Source: JACZXQ01 sp036986155
GTDB taxonomy: Bacteria > Gemmatimonadota > Gemmatimonadetes > Longimicrobiales > Gaopeijiaceae
Length of the DNA: 15,820 bases
Reading direction: 5' to 3'
Assembly: GCA_036986155.1 (NCBI GenBank)
Contig: BTRA01000072.1
Location: 1 to 15,820, forward strand
The notes beneath the pieces are model-generated. The model was not told the DNA's origin and did no database searches. It saw nothing but the letters and a program-made list of their open reading frames with translations. The position numbers were made by a program, and so were the translations under genes. Below are positions 6,931 through 13,997 of the stretch, piece by piece (the first letter of the stretch is position 1; every line of letters begins with the position of its first letter).

Positions 6931-8019
6931 ATGACCGAACCACGCACACCGCGGCACCCCACCCCTCTCCGTTGGACAGCCGACGGACGGGGCCTGGTCA
7001 TCCTCGACCAAACGGAACTCCCGGAACGGGTGGTGGATCGCGAACTGCGGACAGTGGAGGAGGTCGCCGAGGCCATCCGGTCGCTGAGGGTCCGCGGGGC
7101 TCCCTTGATCGGTATCACCGCCGCGACGGGCGTCGCGGCGCTCGCCCGTGGAGTGGCCGATCGCTCAGACAGAACACCCGAATTGGCCGCCCGGGTTGCG
7201 GATTGGTGCGACCGCCTGGAGGTCACGCGCCCCACCGCAATCAACCTGAAATGGGCTCTGGTGCGTATGCGCGCCGTCGCTGACGGTGTCCCGCACCTAG
7301 AGCCATCCGCACTGGCCGACGCCCTCAGCGCAGAGGCCCAGGCCATCTGGGACGAAGACCGGGAGATGTGCCGCCGGATCGGCGAGCACGGGTTGGAGTT
7401 GCTCTCGAACGACGCGACGGTACTCACGCATTGTAATGCGGGGGCGCTGGCGACCGGCGGAATCGGCACCGCCCTGGCCCCCATCTATCTCGCGCACGAG
7501 GCGGGCCGGCGGGTGCGCGTGTTCGCCGACGAGACCAGGCCGCTCCTGCAGGGAAGTCGCCTTACCGCCTGGGAGTTGGGCGCGGCAGGCGTCGATGTCA
7601 CCGTGATCCCGGACAACGCGGCCGCCGCGCTCTTCGCGCACGACCCGCCCGACGTGGTACTGGTAGGTGCCGACCGGATCGCTGCGAACGGTGACGTAGC
7701 CAACAAGGTCGGTACGTACGGTCTGGCCGTCCTGGCCAACCATCACGGTGTGCCCATCTACGTGCTGGCCCCGACCTCTACGATCGATCCCTCCACCCCG
7801 ACCGGCACCGACATCCCGATCGAGGAGCGTGACCCCGACGAAGTGCGCCGCGGGTTCGGGAGGCTCACCGCCCCGGCTGATGTCTCCGTGTGGAGCCCGG
7901 CCTTTGATGTGACTCCCGGCGAGCTATTGGAAGGAATCATTACGGAACACGGCGTCGCGCGGGCGCCGTTCGAGGACTCGCTCGCCGCAGCGCTGGCGGC
8001 GGCCGTACCAGAGCAATGA
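6931..8019 (+). CDS. mtnA: S-methyl-5-thioribose-1-phosphate isomerase
   Basis: The 362-residue protein isomerises 5-methylthioribose 1-phosphate to 5-methylthioribulose 1-phosphate in the methionine (methylthioadenosine) salvage pathway. It belongs to the aIF-2B/eIF-2B alpha-related family. Seen in sequence: V-R-G-A-P-L-I-G-I near residues 54-62; T-H-C168-N-A-G with the catalytic cysteine; the substrate-site run F-A-D-E-T-R-P-L-L-Q-G-S-R-L-T-A-W; V-G-A-D248-R-I-A-A-N-G-D with the catalytic aspartate; and N-K-V-G-T-Y just after it. Length is normal for the family. The ATG at 6931 has no strong Shine-Dalgarno sequence. The stop overlaps the start of the next gene as ATGA, so the two are probably translated together. 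Confidence 0.95.
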   Translation: MTEPRTPRHPTPLRWTADGRGLVILDQTELPERVVDRELRTVEEVAEAIRSLRVRGAPLIGITAATGVAALARGVADRSDRTPELAARVADWCDRLEVTRPTAINLKWALVRMRAVADGVPHLEPSALADALSAEAQAIWDEDREMCRRIGEHGLELLSNDATVLTHCNAGALATGGIGTALAPIYLAHEAGRRVRVFADETRPLLQGSRLTAWELGAAGVDVTVIPDNAAAALFAHDPPDVVLVGADRIAANGDVANKVGTYGLAVLANHHGVPIYVLAPTSTIDPSTPTGTDIPIEERDPDEVRRGFGRLTAPADVSVWSPAFDVTPGELLEGIITEHGVARAPFEDSLAAALAAAVPEQ

Positions 8020-8645
8020 CTCACCCCAAGGCCCAGGATCTCTGCCGGGCGGGGCGTCGACTCCACGAGCACGGACTCATCGCCGGGCTGGCAGGCAACC
8101 TCTCCGTCCGCCTGGATGAGGATCGGCTGCTGATCACGCCACGTGGTACGAACAAAGGCGGACTCGAACCCGAGGACATGGTGACACTGCCGCTCGACGA
8201 TCACGGTGAGGCGACTCGGGCCAGCACCGAACTGCCCTTCCACCGGGCATGTTACATGGCCAGCAACGCTGTCGGCGCCGTGGTCCACACTCATGCCCCC
8301 GCCCTCACCGCGGCCGGAATCCGCGGCTTGGACATCACCTCCACGCTCCCCGAACTCGAATTGGCCGTCGGGCCGATCATGCTAATCGACTTCGCGCCGA
8401 GCGGAAGCGAACAATTGGGAAAGGCCACCGGCAACGCCGTGGCCGAAGGCGCCGGTGTGATCCTGCTCAAGAACCACGGGGCCGTCTCGATCGGTCGTGA
8501 CCTGGACGACGCCGTGAACCGAATGGAACTTGCCGAGTTGGCCGCCTACACGGTGCTCCTGTCACAGGACAGGATCGGAGACCTCGATCTCGGGCGCGTT
8601 ATCGAAATGCACGCGCACCTTGCGGACGGAGGGGCCGGCGACTGA
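8016..8645 (+). CDS. Class II aldolase (FucA/adducin type), probable partner of MtnA
   Basis: The 209-residue protein has the zinc-aldolase signature: catalytic E72 in S-T-E-L-P-F-H, zinc ligands H91-T-H93 and H154 in K-N-H-G-A-V. These fall within one residue of the E. coli L-fuculose-1-phosphate aldolase positions (E73, H92, H94, H155). The E-x-x-x-H form favours an aldolase over the MtnB dehydratase, which belongs to the same fold. The gene overlaps mtnA by four bases. The best inference is a 5-methylthioribulose-1-phosphate/5-deoxyribulose-1-phosphate aldolase, giving dihydroxyacetone phosphate and a (methylthio)acetaldehyde, as in the known DHAP-shunt salvage route. MtnB activity or a sugar-phosphate aldolase role cannot be excluded. 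No mtnC, mtnD, mtnK or mtnP homologue is in the window. Confidence 0.85.
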   Translation: MTHPKAQDLCRAGRRLHEHGLIAGLAGNLSVRLDEDRLLITPRGTNKGGLEPEDMVTLPLDDHGEATRASTELPFHRACYMASNAVGAVVHTHAPALTAAGIRGLDITSTLPELELAVGPIMLIDFAPSGSEQLGKATGNAVAEGAGVILLKNHGAVSIGRDLDDAVNRMELAELAAYTVLLSQDRIGDLDLGRVIEMHAHLADGGAGD

Positions 8646-8669
8646 GCCACTCTCCCCACTCAGCCCGGA

Positions 8670-9137
8670 TCAGTGCTTTGCGTAAACGGTCGTCTTGCCA
8701 AGCTCGTCGAACGCGAGCACGTCGAAGGGGTCGACTGGACGCCCGGGGATCGCCATACCCGGCGAACTGGCCGGCATACCGGGTGCGCTGAGCCCCGCGA
8801 TCTCGGGCCGCTCGGCCAGCAGGCGGTCGATATCGGCGGCCGGCACGTGCCCTTCCACGATGTATCCGTCGACCAGCGCGGTGTGGCATGAGGAGAAACT
8901 CGACCGCACGCCGAGCTCGGCCTTGATGGCGGCGAGGTTGTCCACATCCTCGGCGATCACCTCGTAACCTTCCTTCCTGAGATGCTCGATCCATCCGCGG
9001 CAGCATCCGCAGGTCGCGTTCTTGTACACGGTGACCGTCGGCTTGGCCGAGGCGGGCTGGACCGACCAGATCACCATCGCTCCAAGCAGCACAACCGTCA
9101 CGCCGCCCAACATCGCGAGGAGGCGTTTCTTCACCAT
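8670..9137 (-). CDS. Membrane-anchored DUF411 metal-binding protein
   Basis: The 155-residue protein begins at ATG 9137-9135, chosen because GGAG lies 8 bp upstream and the N-terminus is then M-V-K-K-R followed by a hydrophobic anchor or signal (about residues 7-27). The frame stays open to 9212, but that extension would bury the signal. The mature part is a classic DUF411 domain: V-Y-K-N-A-T-C43-G-C45-C46, a central S-C84-H85-T, and G-Y-I-V-E-G-H97-V-P-A-A-D. DUF411 proteins are exported thioredoxin-like proteins, often near copper or heavy-metal genes, and are thought to bind copper; the activity is inferred. After the domain comes a P-G-M-P-A-S-S-P-G-M run, usual for the family and potentially metal-binding through methionine. 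It lies near the cytochrome oxidase operon, which needs copper at CuA and CuB, but is transcribed away from it. Confidence 0.88.
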   Translation of the reverse strand: MVKKRLLAMLGGVTVVLLGAMVIWSVQPASAKPTVTVYKNATCGCCRGWIEHLRKEGYEVIAEDVDNLAAIKAELGVRSSFSSCHTALVDGYIVEGHVPAADIDRLLAERPEIAGLSAPGMPASSPGMAIPGRPVDPFDVLAFDELGKTTVYAKH

Positions 9138-9145
9138 GTGTTCAT

Positions 9146-9149
9146 CTCC
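9146..9149 (-). promoter_or_regulatory. Ribosome binding site of the DUF411 gene
   Basis: On the minus strand GGAG lies 8 bp before the ATG at 9137-9135. It favours this start over the open frame extending to 9212. Confidence 0.5.
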
Positions 9150-9260
9150 GCACTCTAGTGTCCTTGTAACATCTGATGATACGAAAACCCAGCGACCTAG
9201 GATGTAAGGCACCGCCTGACGACCCAGTAGGGGATCTCCCCACCCGAGAATCCTTCCAAA

Positions 9261-9947
9261 CTATGCTTCGGCGGAGGGAGCACCACCCCTACCGCCGGAC
9301 GCCTCGTTCTCGTTCTCGTTCAGACGCCTGCGGGCGCGCTCACACCTTTTTCGCAAGGTGGCACCCGACACGCCGAATCGTTCCGCGAGCTCCTTGGTTG
9401 AAAACCCGAGTCCGTACTTGAGTCTTAGGAGATCAGCGTCCTCCAGCGGTAGCCGTCCTAACAGCTTGTCCGCGAAAACGCGATCAAGGACTCGAGCCTC
9501 GGTGTCCACGTGGAGGTGATCCCCCTCCTGCACTTCCTCCCTGGATCGCTTGTCGGCCCTGTCATGTCCCCGGGCCCGATGCTGGAGCGCCCATCGGACG
9601 CGCTGGCTGGCATACCCCAAGAAATCCAACCCGAACGACGGGCGGTACGCGTCAAGAATCTTGAGAAAGATCGGATAGGTGTCCCCCAGGAGTTCCTCGG
9701 GAAGGCACCCCCCAGGATAACACGCCGACTGGGGACAGAAGCATCCGAGCGCCTTGCGCATGAGGAGAGCGTGCCGGGCGTAGAGATTCTGCGCGTGCTT
9801 GGCCTTCACGACAGGGCACGAACAGGCCTGGTAGTGCTCCACCGCCGCGTTGGCCTCGGACCGCGTCTCGAAGGGCGCCTCCGGCCGGGCGAGACATGCA
9901 GCCCTCAGCGGGCAGCGAAAGCTGTCGATTGGTGGGTCTGCGCGCAT
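9261..9947 (-). CDS. Sigma-70 family RNA polymerase sigma factor with cysteine-rich N-terminus
   Basis: The 228-residue protein has sigma region 2 at about residues 85-126 (L-L-G-D-T-Y-P-I-F-L-K-I-L-D-A-Y-R-P-S-F-G, then F-L-G-Y-A-S-Q-R-V-R-W-A-L). This resembles YDPSRGxxFxxYAxxRIRGAIL of group 3 sigma factors rather than typical ECF factors. Region 4 is at about 163-210, with the helix-turn-helix F-S-T-K-E-L-A-E-R-F-G-V-S-G-A-T-L-R-K-R. Region 3 is absent or minimal. The N-terminal 84 residues are unusual: eight cysteines at 12, 18, 42, 44, 69, 71, 76 and 81, which could hold zinc or an iron-sulfur cluster. No anti-sigma gene lies next to it. It is divergent from the cytochrome oxidase operon and shares its upstream region, so co-regulation is possible. 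No close ribosome binding site is visible. Confidence 0.82.
   Translation of the reverse strand: MRADPPIDSFRCPLRAACLARPEAPFETRSEANAAVEHYQACSCPVVKAKHAQNLYARHALLMRKALGCFCPQSACYPGGCLPEELLGDTYPIFLKILDAYRPSFGLDFLGYASQRVRWALQHRARGHDRADKRSREEVQEGDHLHVDTEARVLDRVFADKLLGRLPLEDADLLRLKYGLGFSTKELAERFGVSGATLRKRCERARRRLNENENEASGGRGGAPSAEA
9301..9325 (-). repeat. Short tandem hexamer in the sigma factor C-terminus
   Basis: A six-base unit (AACGAG on the coding strand) is repeated three times and encodes N-E-N-E-N-E near residues 210-215 of the sigma factor. In-frame slippage would only change the length of the acidic tail. Confidence 0.5.
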
Positions 9948-9993
9948 GTCCGGACTTGAAAGAGACTCCCCGATATCAAGCTTCTAGGCGGGT

Positions 9994-10009
9994 TGTGATC
10001 GTTGTCACA
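9994..10009. promoter_or_regulatory. Perfect CRP-type palindrome in the divergent sigma factor/cox region
   Basis: The 16 bases TGTGATCGTTGTCACA match the CRP consensus TGTGA-N6-TCACA exactly in both half-sites. The site lies 46 bp upstream of the sigma factor start and 75 bp upstream of the coxB start, where a regulator could act on either gene. A TTGTCA (10002-10007) inside the right arm could be a -35 element for the cox operon, although no convincing -10 follows at 17 bp. On the minus strand, TTGGAT and TAATAT separated by 18 bp (around 10029-10058) are a weak promoter candidate for the sigma gene. The regulator is unknown; a CRP/FNR-superfamily protein is the natural candidate. Confidence 0.55.
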
Positions 10010-10073
10010 GTTTATGCCGGCGGTGGGAATATTACCAGTAGTCAGAACCCCAATCCAACGCTCCTACGTCTTC

Positions 10074-10077
10074 GAGG
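10074..10077 (+). promoter_or_regulatory. Ribosome binding site that fixes the coxB start
   Basis: GAGG lies 7 bp before the ATG at 10085. The frame is open upstream to 9896, but this site and the hydrophobic N-terminus that follows show the true start. Confidence 0.65.
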
Positions 10078-10084
10078 ATGGCCG

Positions 10085-10909
10085 ATGAGCGAGAAGCGTC
10101 AAACCACTGAGGCTATAGCCCTGGCGGTGCTCTTTTTGGGCCTCATGGTGTTTACCGTGGTCGGCTTCGGCATGAGGACATGGCAGCCGCCGGCCGCCTC
10201 CAAGCATGCTTCCGAATTGGACGGGATGATCCGGTACCTGCTCATTACCACGGGAGTAGTGTTCGTACTGGGTCACGTCGTGTTGGTCGCCTTCCTGGTC
10301 CGCTACGGGCGCGGAAAGAAGGCACCGTCTCCCGCGACGAGCGCACGCTCGGAGAAGCTTTGGTCGATCCTCCCGGTGGTGTTCATGGCGCTGATCTCCG
10401 AGGTGGGCGTCCTATTCATAGGGCTTCCGGTTTGGGACGAGATCTACGGCGACGTTCCGGAGAACGCGGTGACCGTCGAGGTTACGGCCCGTCAATTCGA
10501 GTGGATCGCGCGTTACCCCGGTCCGGACGGAGCGTTCGGCCGAGTGGAGCCGGAATTGGTCGACGGACAACGCAACCCGCTGGGGCTGGATCCGGCGGAT
10601 GGCACCGGCGCCGATGACCTCGTCATGCGCAACCAGCTCCACCTGCCCGTCGACCGGGCGGCACTCCTGCTTCTGCGATCGCACGACGTCCTGCACTCAT
10701 TCTCCGTGGCCGCGTTCAGGGTGAAGCAGGACATCGTTCCCGGGATGAGCATCAGCACGATGTTTACGCCGAACCTGCCGGGCACCTACGAAATCGGCTG
10801 CGCCGAGCTCTGTGGCCTCGGGCACTACAGGATGCGAGGCCGGGTGATCGTGCACACCGAGTCCGACTTCTCCGCGTGGCTGCGGGATCAGACCGAGGGC
10901 ACGCGATGA
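10085..10909 (+). CDS. coxB: Cytochrome c oxidase subunit II (CuA protein)
   Basis: The 274-residue protein accepts electrons from cytochrome c at the binuclear CuA centre on the outer side of the membrane. All CuA ligands are visible: H204 in L-H-S-F, C239-A-E241-L-C243, H247 and M250. The insert R-Y-P-G-P-D-G-A-F-G-R with N-P-L-G-L-D-P is typical of A-family bacterial subunits II. Hydrophobic segments lie at about residues 10-30, 51-74 and 93-117, one more than the usual two, so the N-terminus may be outside or the first segment may be a signal. There is no C-terminal heme c domain, so the enzyme is aa3-like rather than caa3 with fused cytochrome. The stop overlaps the coxA start (ATGA), indicating coupled translation. 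Confidence 0.95.
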   Translation: MSEKRQTTEAIALAVLFLGLMVFTVVGFGMRTWQPPAASKHASELDGMIRYLLITTGVVFVLGHVVLVAFLVRYGRGKKAPSPATSARSEKLWSILPVVFMALISEVGVLFIGLPVWDEIYGDVPENAVTVEVTARQFEWIARYPGPDGAFGRVEPELVDGQRNPLGLDPADGTGADDLVMRNQLHLPVDRAALLLLRSHDVLHSFSVAAFRVKQDIVPGMSISTMFTPNLPGTYEIGCAELCGLGHYRMRGRVIVHTESDFSAWLRDQTEGTR

Positions 10910-12699
10910 GCCACGACTACCCTCCCCAGGGCTTCATTCGCAAGTACGTCTTCTCGACGGACCACAAGGTCATCGGCATCCAATACATCCTGACCGCCTT
11001 TGTCATGGGCCTCGTCGCAGTGGGTCTTTCGGTCCTCATCCGCCTCCAGGTCGCCTGGCCGGCGCACCAATGGCCGTTGCTCGAGGCGCTGCTTCCCAAC
11101 GCGTACGAAAGTGGTGTTCTCAAGCCCGAATTCTACCTCAGTATGGTCACGATGCACGGCACGATCATGGTGTTCTTCGTGATCTCGCTGGCCCTGGTGA
11201 GCGGCTTCGGCAACCTCATCATCCCGCTCCAGATCGGGGCACGGGACATGGCGTACCCGTTCCTCAATATGCTGTCCTACTGGACCATCGTCCCAGCCTC
11301 CTTGATCATGCTGTCCTCGTTCCTGGTAGAGGGCGGCGCTGCCGCTGGCGGATGGACGTCTTATCCACCGTTGTCGGCACTCCCTCAGGCCCTCTCGGGC
11401 TCGGGGATGGGGCAGACCCTCTGGCTGTTGGCGATGGCACTGTTCATCGTCTCGTTCACCATGGGGAGCCTCAACTTCCTCACGACCATTCTGAACCTCC
11501 GAGCCGTGGGCATGTCGATGATGCGCCTGCCGATGACGGTGTGGACGCTGCTCGTCTCATCGATTCTGGGCGTCCTGGCATTCCCGCCCCTCACGGCCGC
11601 GGCCATCATGCTGCTGCTGGACCGGCACGGAGGCACGAGCTTCTTCCTACCGGAGGGCCTCGTGGTTGGGGGCGTCGTACTCGACTACGCCGGAGGTACG
11701 CCACTTCTGTTCCAGCACCTGTTCTGGTTCCTGGGACACCCCGAGGTCTACGTGCTCGTGCTGCCCGCCCTGGGCATCGCGTTCGACGTGGTCGCCACCT
11801 TCGGCCGGCGCCCGGTGTTCGGGTACCGCACCACGGTGGTGTCCCTCCTGGTCGTCGCGGGCCTCAGTATGATCGTTTGGGGCCACCACATGTTCACTAG
11901 TGGCATGAATCCCTATGTGGGCGAGTACTTCTCGATCATGACCGTGCTGATCACGCTGCCGTTCGCGGTGATCGGGCTCAACCTGATCGCCAGTCTGTGG
12001 CGGGCCGAGATACGCTTCAGCACAGCCATGTTGTTCGCCCTCGGGCTTATCTCCGCGCTAGGCACGGGTGGCTTGGGCGGGCTCTACCTCGGCACTGCTG
12101 CCGCCGACATCTACTTCCACGACTCGTACTTCGTGGTAGGCCACTTCCACTTCATGATCGGCGTGGTGACCGGCTTCGGGATCTTCGCCGGCGTCTACTA
12201 CTGGTTCCCGAAGATGTTCGGGCGGCACATGAACGAGACGCTCGGAAGGGTCCACTTCTGGCTGACGACGGGGCCTGTATTCGTCGCCTTCATCAGCATG
12301 CACTACCTGGGGCTCGCCGGAGCACTCCGACGTCTATACGACCCCACCAGCTACGCTTCCTTCCAACCCCTGCAGGGGTGGAACGTCTGGATCAGCTTCG
12401 AGCTGTTCATCGCGGTCGGGGCTCAGTTGATCTTCCTGGGCAACTTCGCCTGGAGCATGTTCGCGGGCCGCGAGGCGGAGAAGAATCCGTGGCAGGGCGC
12501 CTCTCTCGAGTGGACGACGGCCTCCCCACCGCCACACGGCAATTGGGACGAGATGCCGATCGTCCACCGGGGCCCCTACGAATACCGCACAAACGGCTCG
12601 ACCGAGGGATACGTGCCCCAAAACGCCCCTGTCCGGCCCACTTTGGCCGACAGCGCGACTTCACCGGCCGGCGAGATGCTCGACCGGAGTGGGCCATGA
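10906..12699 (+). CDS. coxA: Cytochrome c oxidase subunit I lacking the usual K-channel residues
   Basis: The 597-residue, roughly 12-helix catalytic subunit starts at ATG 10906, overlapping coxB by ATGA. Heme a ligands are H84 and H415, the heme a3 ligand is H413, and the CuB ligands are H278, H327 and H328. The cross-linked active-site tyrosine is Y282 in G-H-P-E-V-Y. D-channel marks are retained: D114 in A-R-D-M-A-Y-P, the asparagine in G-F-G-N, and E280. Gap-free alignment from the histidine pair to the Rhodobacter sphaeroides sequence puts I356 where K362 is expected and F353 at T359. Counting from H278 puts F293 at S299. The polar K-channel is therefore replaced by hydrophobic side chains. 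The propionate R-R pair (A-L-R-R-L-Y) is present. It reduces O2 to water and pumps protons in relatives; efficiency here is unknown. Confidence 0.95.
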   Translation: MSHDYPPQGFIRKYVFSTDHKVIGIQYILTAFVMGLVAVGLSVLIRLQVAWPAHQWPLLEALLPNAYESGVLKPEFYLSMVTMHGTIMVFFVISLALVSGFGNLIIPLQIGARDMAYPFLNMLSYWTIVPASLIMLSSFLVEGGAAAGGWTSYPPLSALPQALSGSGMGQTLWLLAMALFIVSFTMGSLNFLTTILNLRAVGMSMMRLPMTVWTLLVSSILGVLAFPPLTAAAIMLLLDRHGGTSFFLPEGLVVGGVVLDYAGGTPLLFQHLFWFLGHPEVYVLVLPALGIAFDVVATFGRRPVFGYRTTVVSLLVVAGLSMIVWGHHMFTSGMNPYVGEYFSIMTVLITLPFAVIGLNLIASLWRAEIRFSTAMLFALGLISALGTGGLGGLYLGTAAADIYFHDSYFVVGHFHFMIGVVTGFGIFAGVYYWFPKMFGRHMNETLGRVHFWLTTGPVFVAFISMHYLGLAGALRRLYDPTSYASFQPLQGWNVWISFELFIAVGAQLIFLGNFAWSMFAGREAEKNPWQGASLEWTTASPPPHGNWDEMPIVHRGPYEYRTNGSTEGYVPQNAPVRPTLADSATSPAGEMLDRSGP

Positions 12700-13313
12700 C
12701 GAGCATCCCCGCTGGTGAGGCGGGTGTGTCCGGCCCAATTCCTCCGCGAGCCGCCGTGCACGGCAAACACCCGATCCCGTCCGCCGGCCCCTACCCCATG
12801 GGGCTCATGGCGCTCCTCGCCACCGTGTCGATGCTATTCGCGGCGTTCACCGCCTCCATGATCGTACGGCGCGGAGGGTCAGATTGGGTCAGGATCACGC
12901 TCCCGTCCGTAGTCTGGATCAATACTGTCCTGTTGGCGGGATCCACAGTGGCGGTCGAAATGGCCCGGGCGGCTGTCCGTCGAGATGCGTCCAGTCGGAG
13001 CGTACGCTGGCTTGCGCTGGGCACGGTGCTCGGCGTGCTGTTCCTCGTGGGTCAGGTGCAAGCCTGGGTCGCTTGGGCCGCTCAGGGGGTCTTCCTGCCG
13101 ACGAGCCCGCACGCGTCGTTCTTCTATATGCTGACGGCAATCCACGGGGCGCACGTCATTGGCGGCCTCGGGGCGATGCTGTGGACGCTGCGGCGTAGCG
13201 CCTTGGGTGCGTATCGCAGCGGCGCCCACCTGGGCCTGACCCACATGGCGATCTTCTGGCATTTCATGGGTGCTATCTGGGTCTATCTGCTGGTCCTGTT
13301 GTCTATTCTGTGA
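12696..13313 (+). CDS. Cytochrome c oxidase subunit III-like protein, first copy
   Basis: The 205-residue protein starts at an ATG overlapping the coxA stop (ATGA); the long open frame upstream inside coxA is a shadow. It has five membrane segments and the subunit III marks S-F-F-Y-M-L-T-A-I-H-G-A-H-V-I-G-G and the ending F-W-H-F-M-G-A-I-W-V-Y-L-L. The first segment reads L-L-A-T-V-S-M-L-F, so the acidic residue normally found in the S-E-x-M-F-F motif is replaced by serine. Subunit III stabilises the D-channel side of subunit I. The N-terminal 25 residues are polar and proline-rich. This copy is the more divergent of two adjacent subunit III genes. Confidence 0.88.
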   Translation: MTSIPAGEAGVSGPIPPRAAVHGKHPIPSAGPYPMGLMALLATVSMLFAAFTASMIVRRGGSDWVRITLPSVVWINTVLLAGSTVAVEMARAAVRRDASSRSVRWLALGTVLGVLFLVGQVQAWVAWAAQGVFLPTSPHASFFYMLTAIHGAHVIGGLGAMLWTLRRSALGAYRSGAHLGLTHMAIFWHFMGAIWVYLLVLLSIL

Positions 13314-13325
13314 GAATACCCGATC

Positions 13326-13330
13326 AGGAG
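13326..13330 (+). promoter_or_regulatory. Ribosome binding site of the second subunit III gene
   Basis: AGGAG lies 9 bp before the ATG at 13340. It favours this start over the GTG at 13310 that overlaps the preceding gene. Confidence 0.6.
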
Positions 13331-13339
13331 AGATCGACG

Positions 13340-13987
13340 ATGACCGATGCGGGCGTAGCCGTCACTGCTACCACCACCAAGGCGCCCGAGGGGGTCTCAT
13401 CCGGAGCGCGGTGGCAGGGGGGGGTCCCACCCTTCGCCATGTCTTGGCAGAAGCTGATGATGTGGCTGTTCCTCGTGACGGACGCGCTGCTGTTTGCGGG
13501 CTTCCTGGCGGCCTACGGATTCGTCCGGCTCGCGAGCCCATCGTGGCCGGAGCAAAGCGACGTGTTCGCCATGCCACTCATTGCGTTCATGACTTTCGTG
13601 CTCATCACGTCGAGTGCAACCATGGCCACAGCGGTCGGAGCGGCCCACCGAGGCGACATGAAGAAGGCCTCCCGCTACGTCGCATTCACGGCCGTCGGCG
13701 GCCTGATCTTCCTCGGCATGCAGGTGAACGAGTGGAGTGGGCTCCTCCACGAGGGGGCCCGGCTCTGGGAAAACCCGTGGGGCCCGAGGGCGTTCTCTGC
13801 ATTTTTCTTCATGATCACCGGCTTCCATGGCACCCACGTGCTGATCGGCGTGGTGATCCTAGGGATCGTCGCCCTCAAGGGGCGCGCAGGCACAGTCACC
13901 AGTGACGGAGTGGAGCTAGTGGGGCTCTATTGGCACTTCGTCGATCTCGTCTGGGTCTTTATTTTCACGCTCTTCTACCTCATTTAG
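13340..13987 (+). CDS. coxC: Cytochrome c oxidase subunit III, second copy
   Basis: The 215-residue protein has about five membrane segments. Marks of subunit III: W-L-F-L-V-T-D-A-L-L-F-A-G-F at residues ~43-56, where aspartate stands in for the usual glutamate; G-M-Q-V-N-E-W; F-F-F-M-I-T-G-F-H-G-T-H-V-L-I-G-V; and the ending Y-W-H-F-V-D-L-V-W-V-F-I-F. It is closer to canonical bacterial subunit III than the gene before it. The stop TAG at 13985 is followed after 10 bp by the subunit IV start. A ribosome binding site is present. Confidence 0.92.
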   Translation: MTDAGVAVTATTTKAPEGVSSGARWQGGVPPFAMSWQKLMMWLFLVTDALLFAGFLAAYGFVRLASPSWPEQSDVFAMPLIAFMTFVLITSSATMATAVGAAHRGDMKKASRYVAFTAVGGLIFLGMQVNEWSGLLHEGARLWENPWGPRAFSAFFFMITGFHGTHVLIGVVILGIVALKGRAGTVTSDGVELVGLYWHFVDLVWVFIFTLFYLI

Positions 13988-13997
13988 GGGATTCACG

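Noticed and set aside
9230..9241. GGGGATCTCCCC as a terminator hairpin
   Set aside because: The stem is only four base pairs with a four-base loop (or five with two), and no T-run follows on either strand.
9896..10084. Upstream extension of the coxB frame
   Set aside because: It crosses the divergent regulatory region and the sigma factor 5' end. The ribosome binding site at 10074-10077 fixes the start at 10085.
11997..12695. Upstream extension of the first subunit III frame within coxA
   Set aside because: The extension is Arg/His-rich shadow sequence. The ATG at 12696, in an ATGA overlap, gives a correct family N-terminus.
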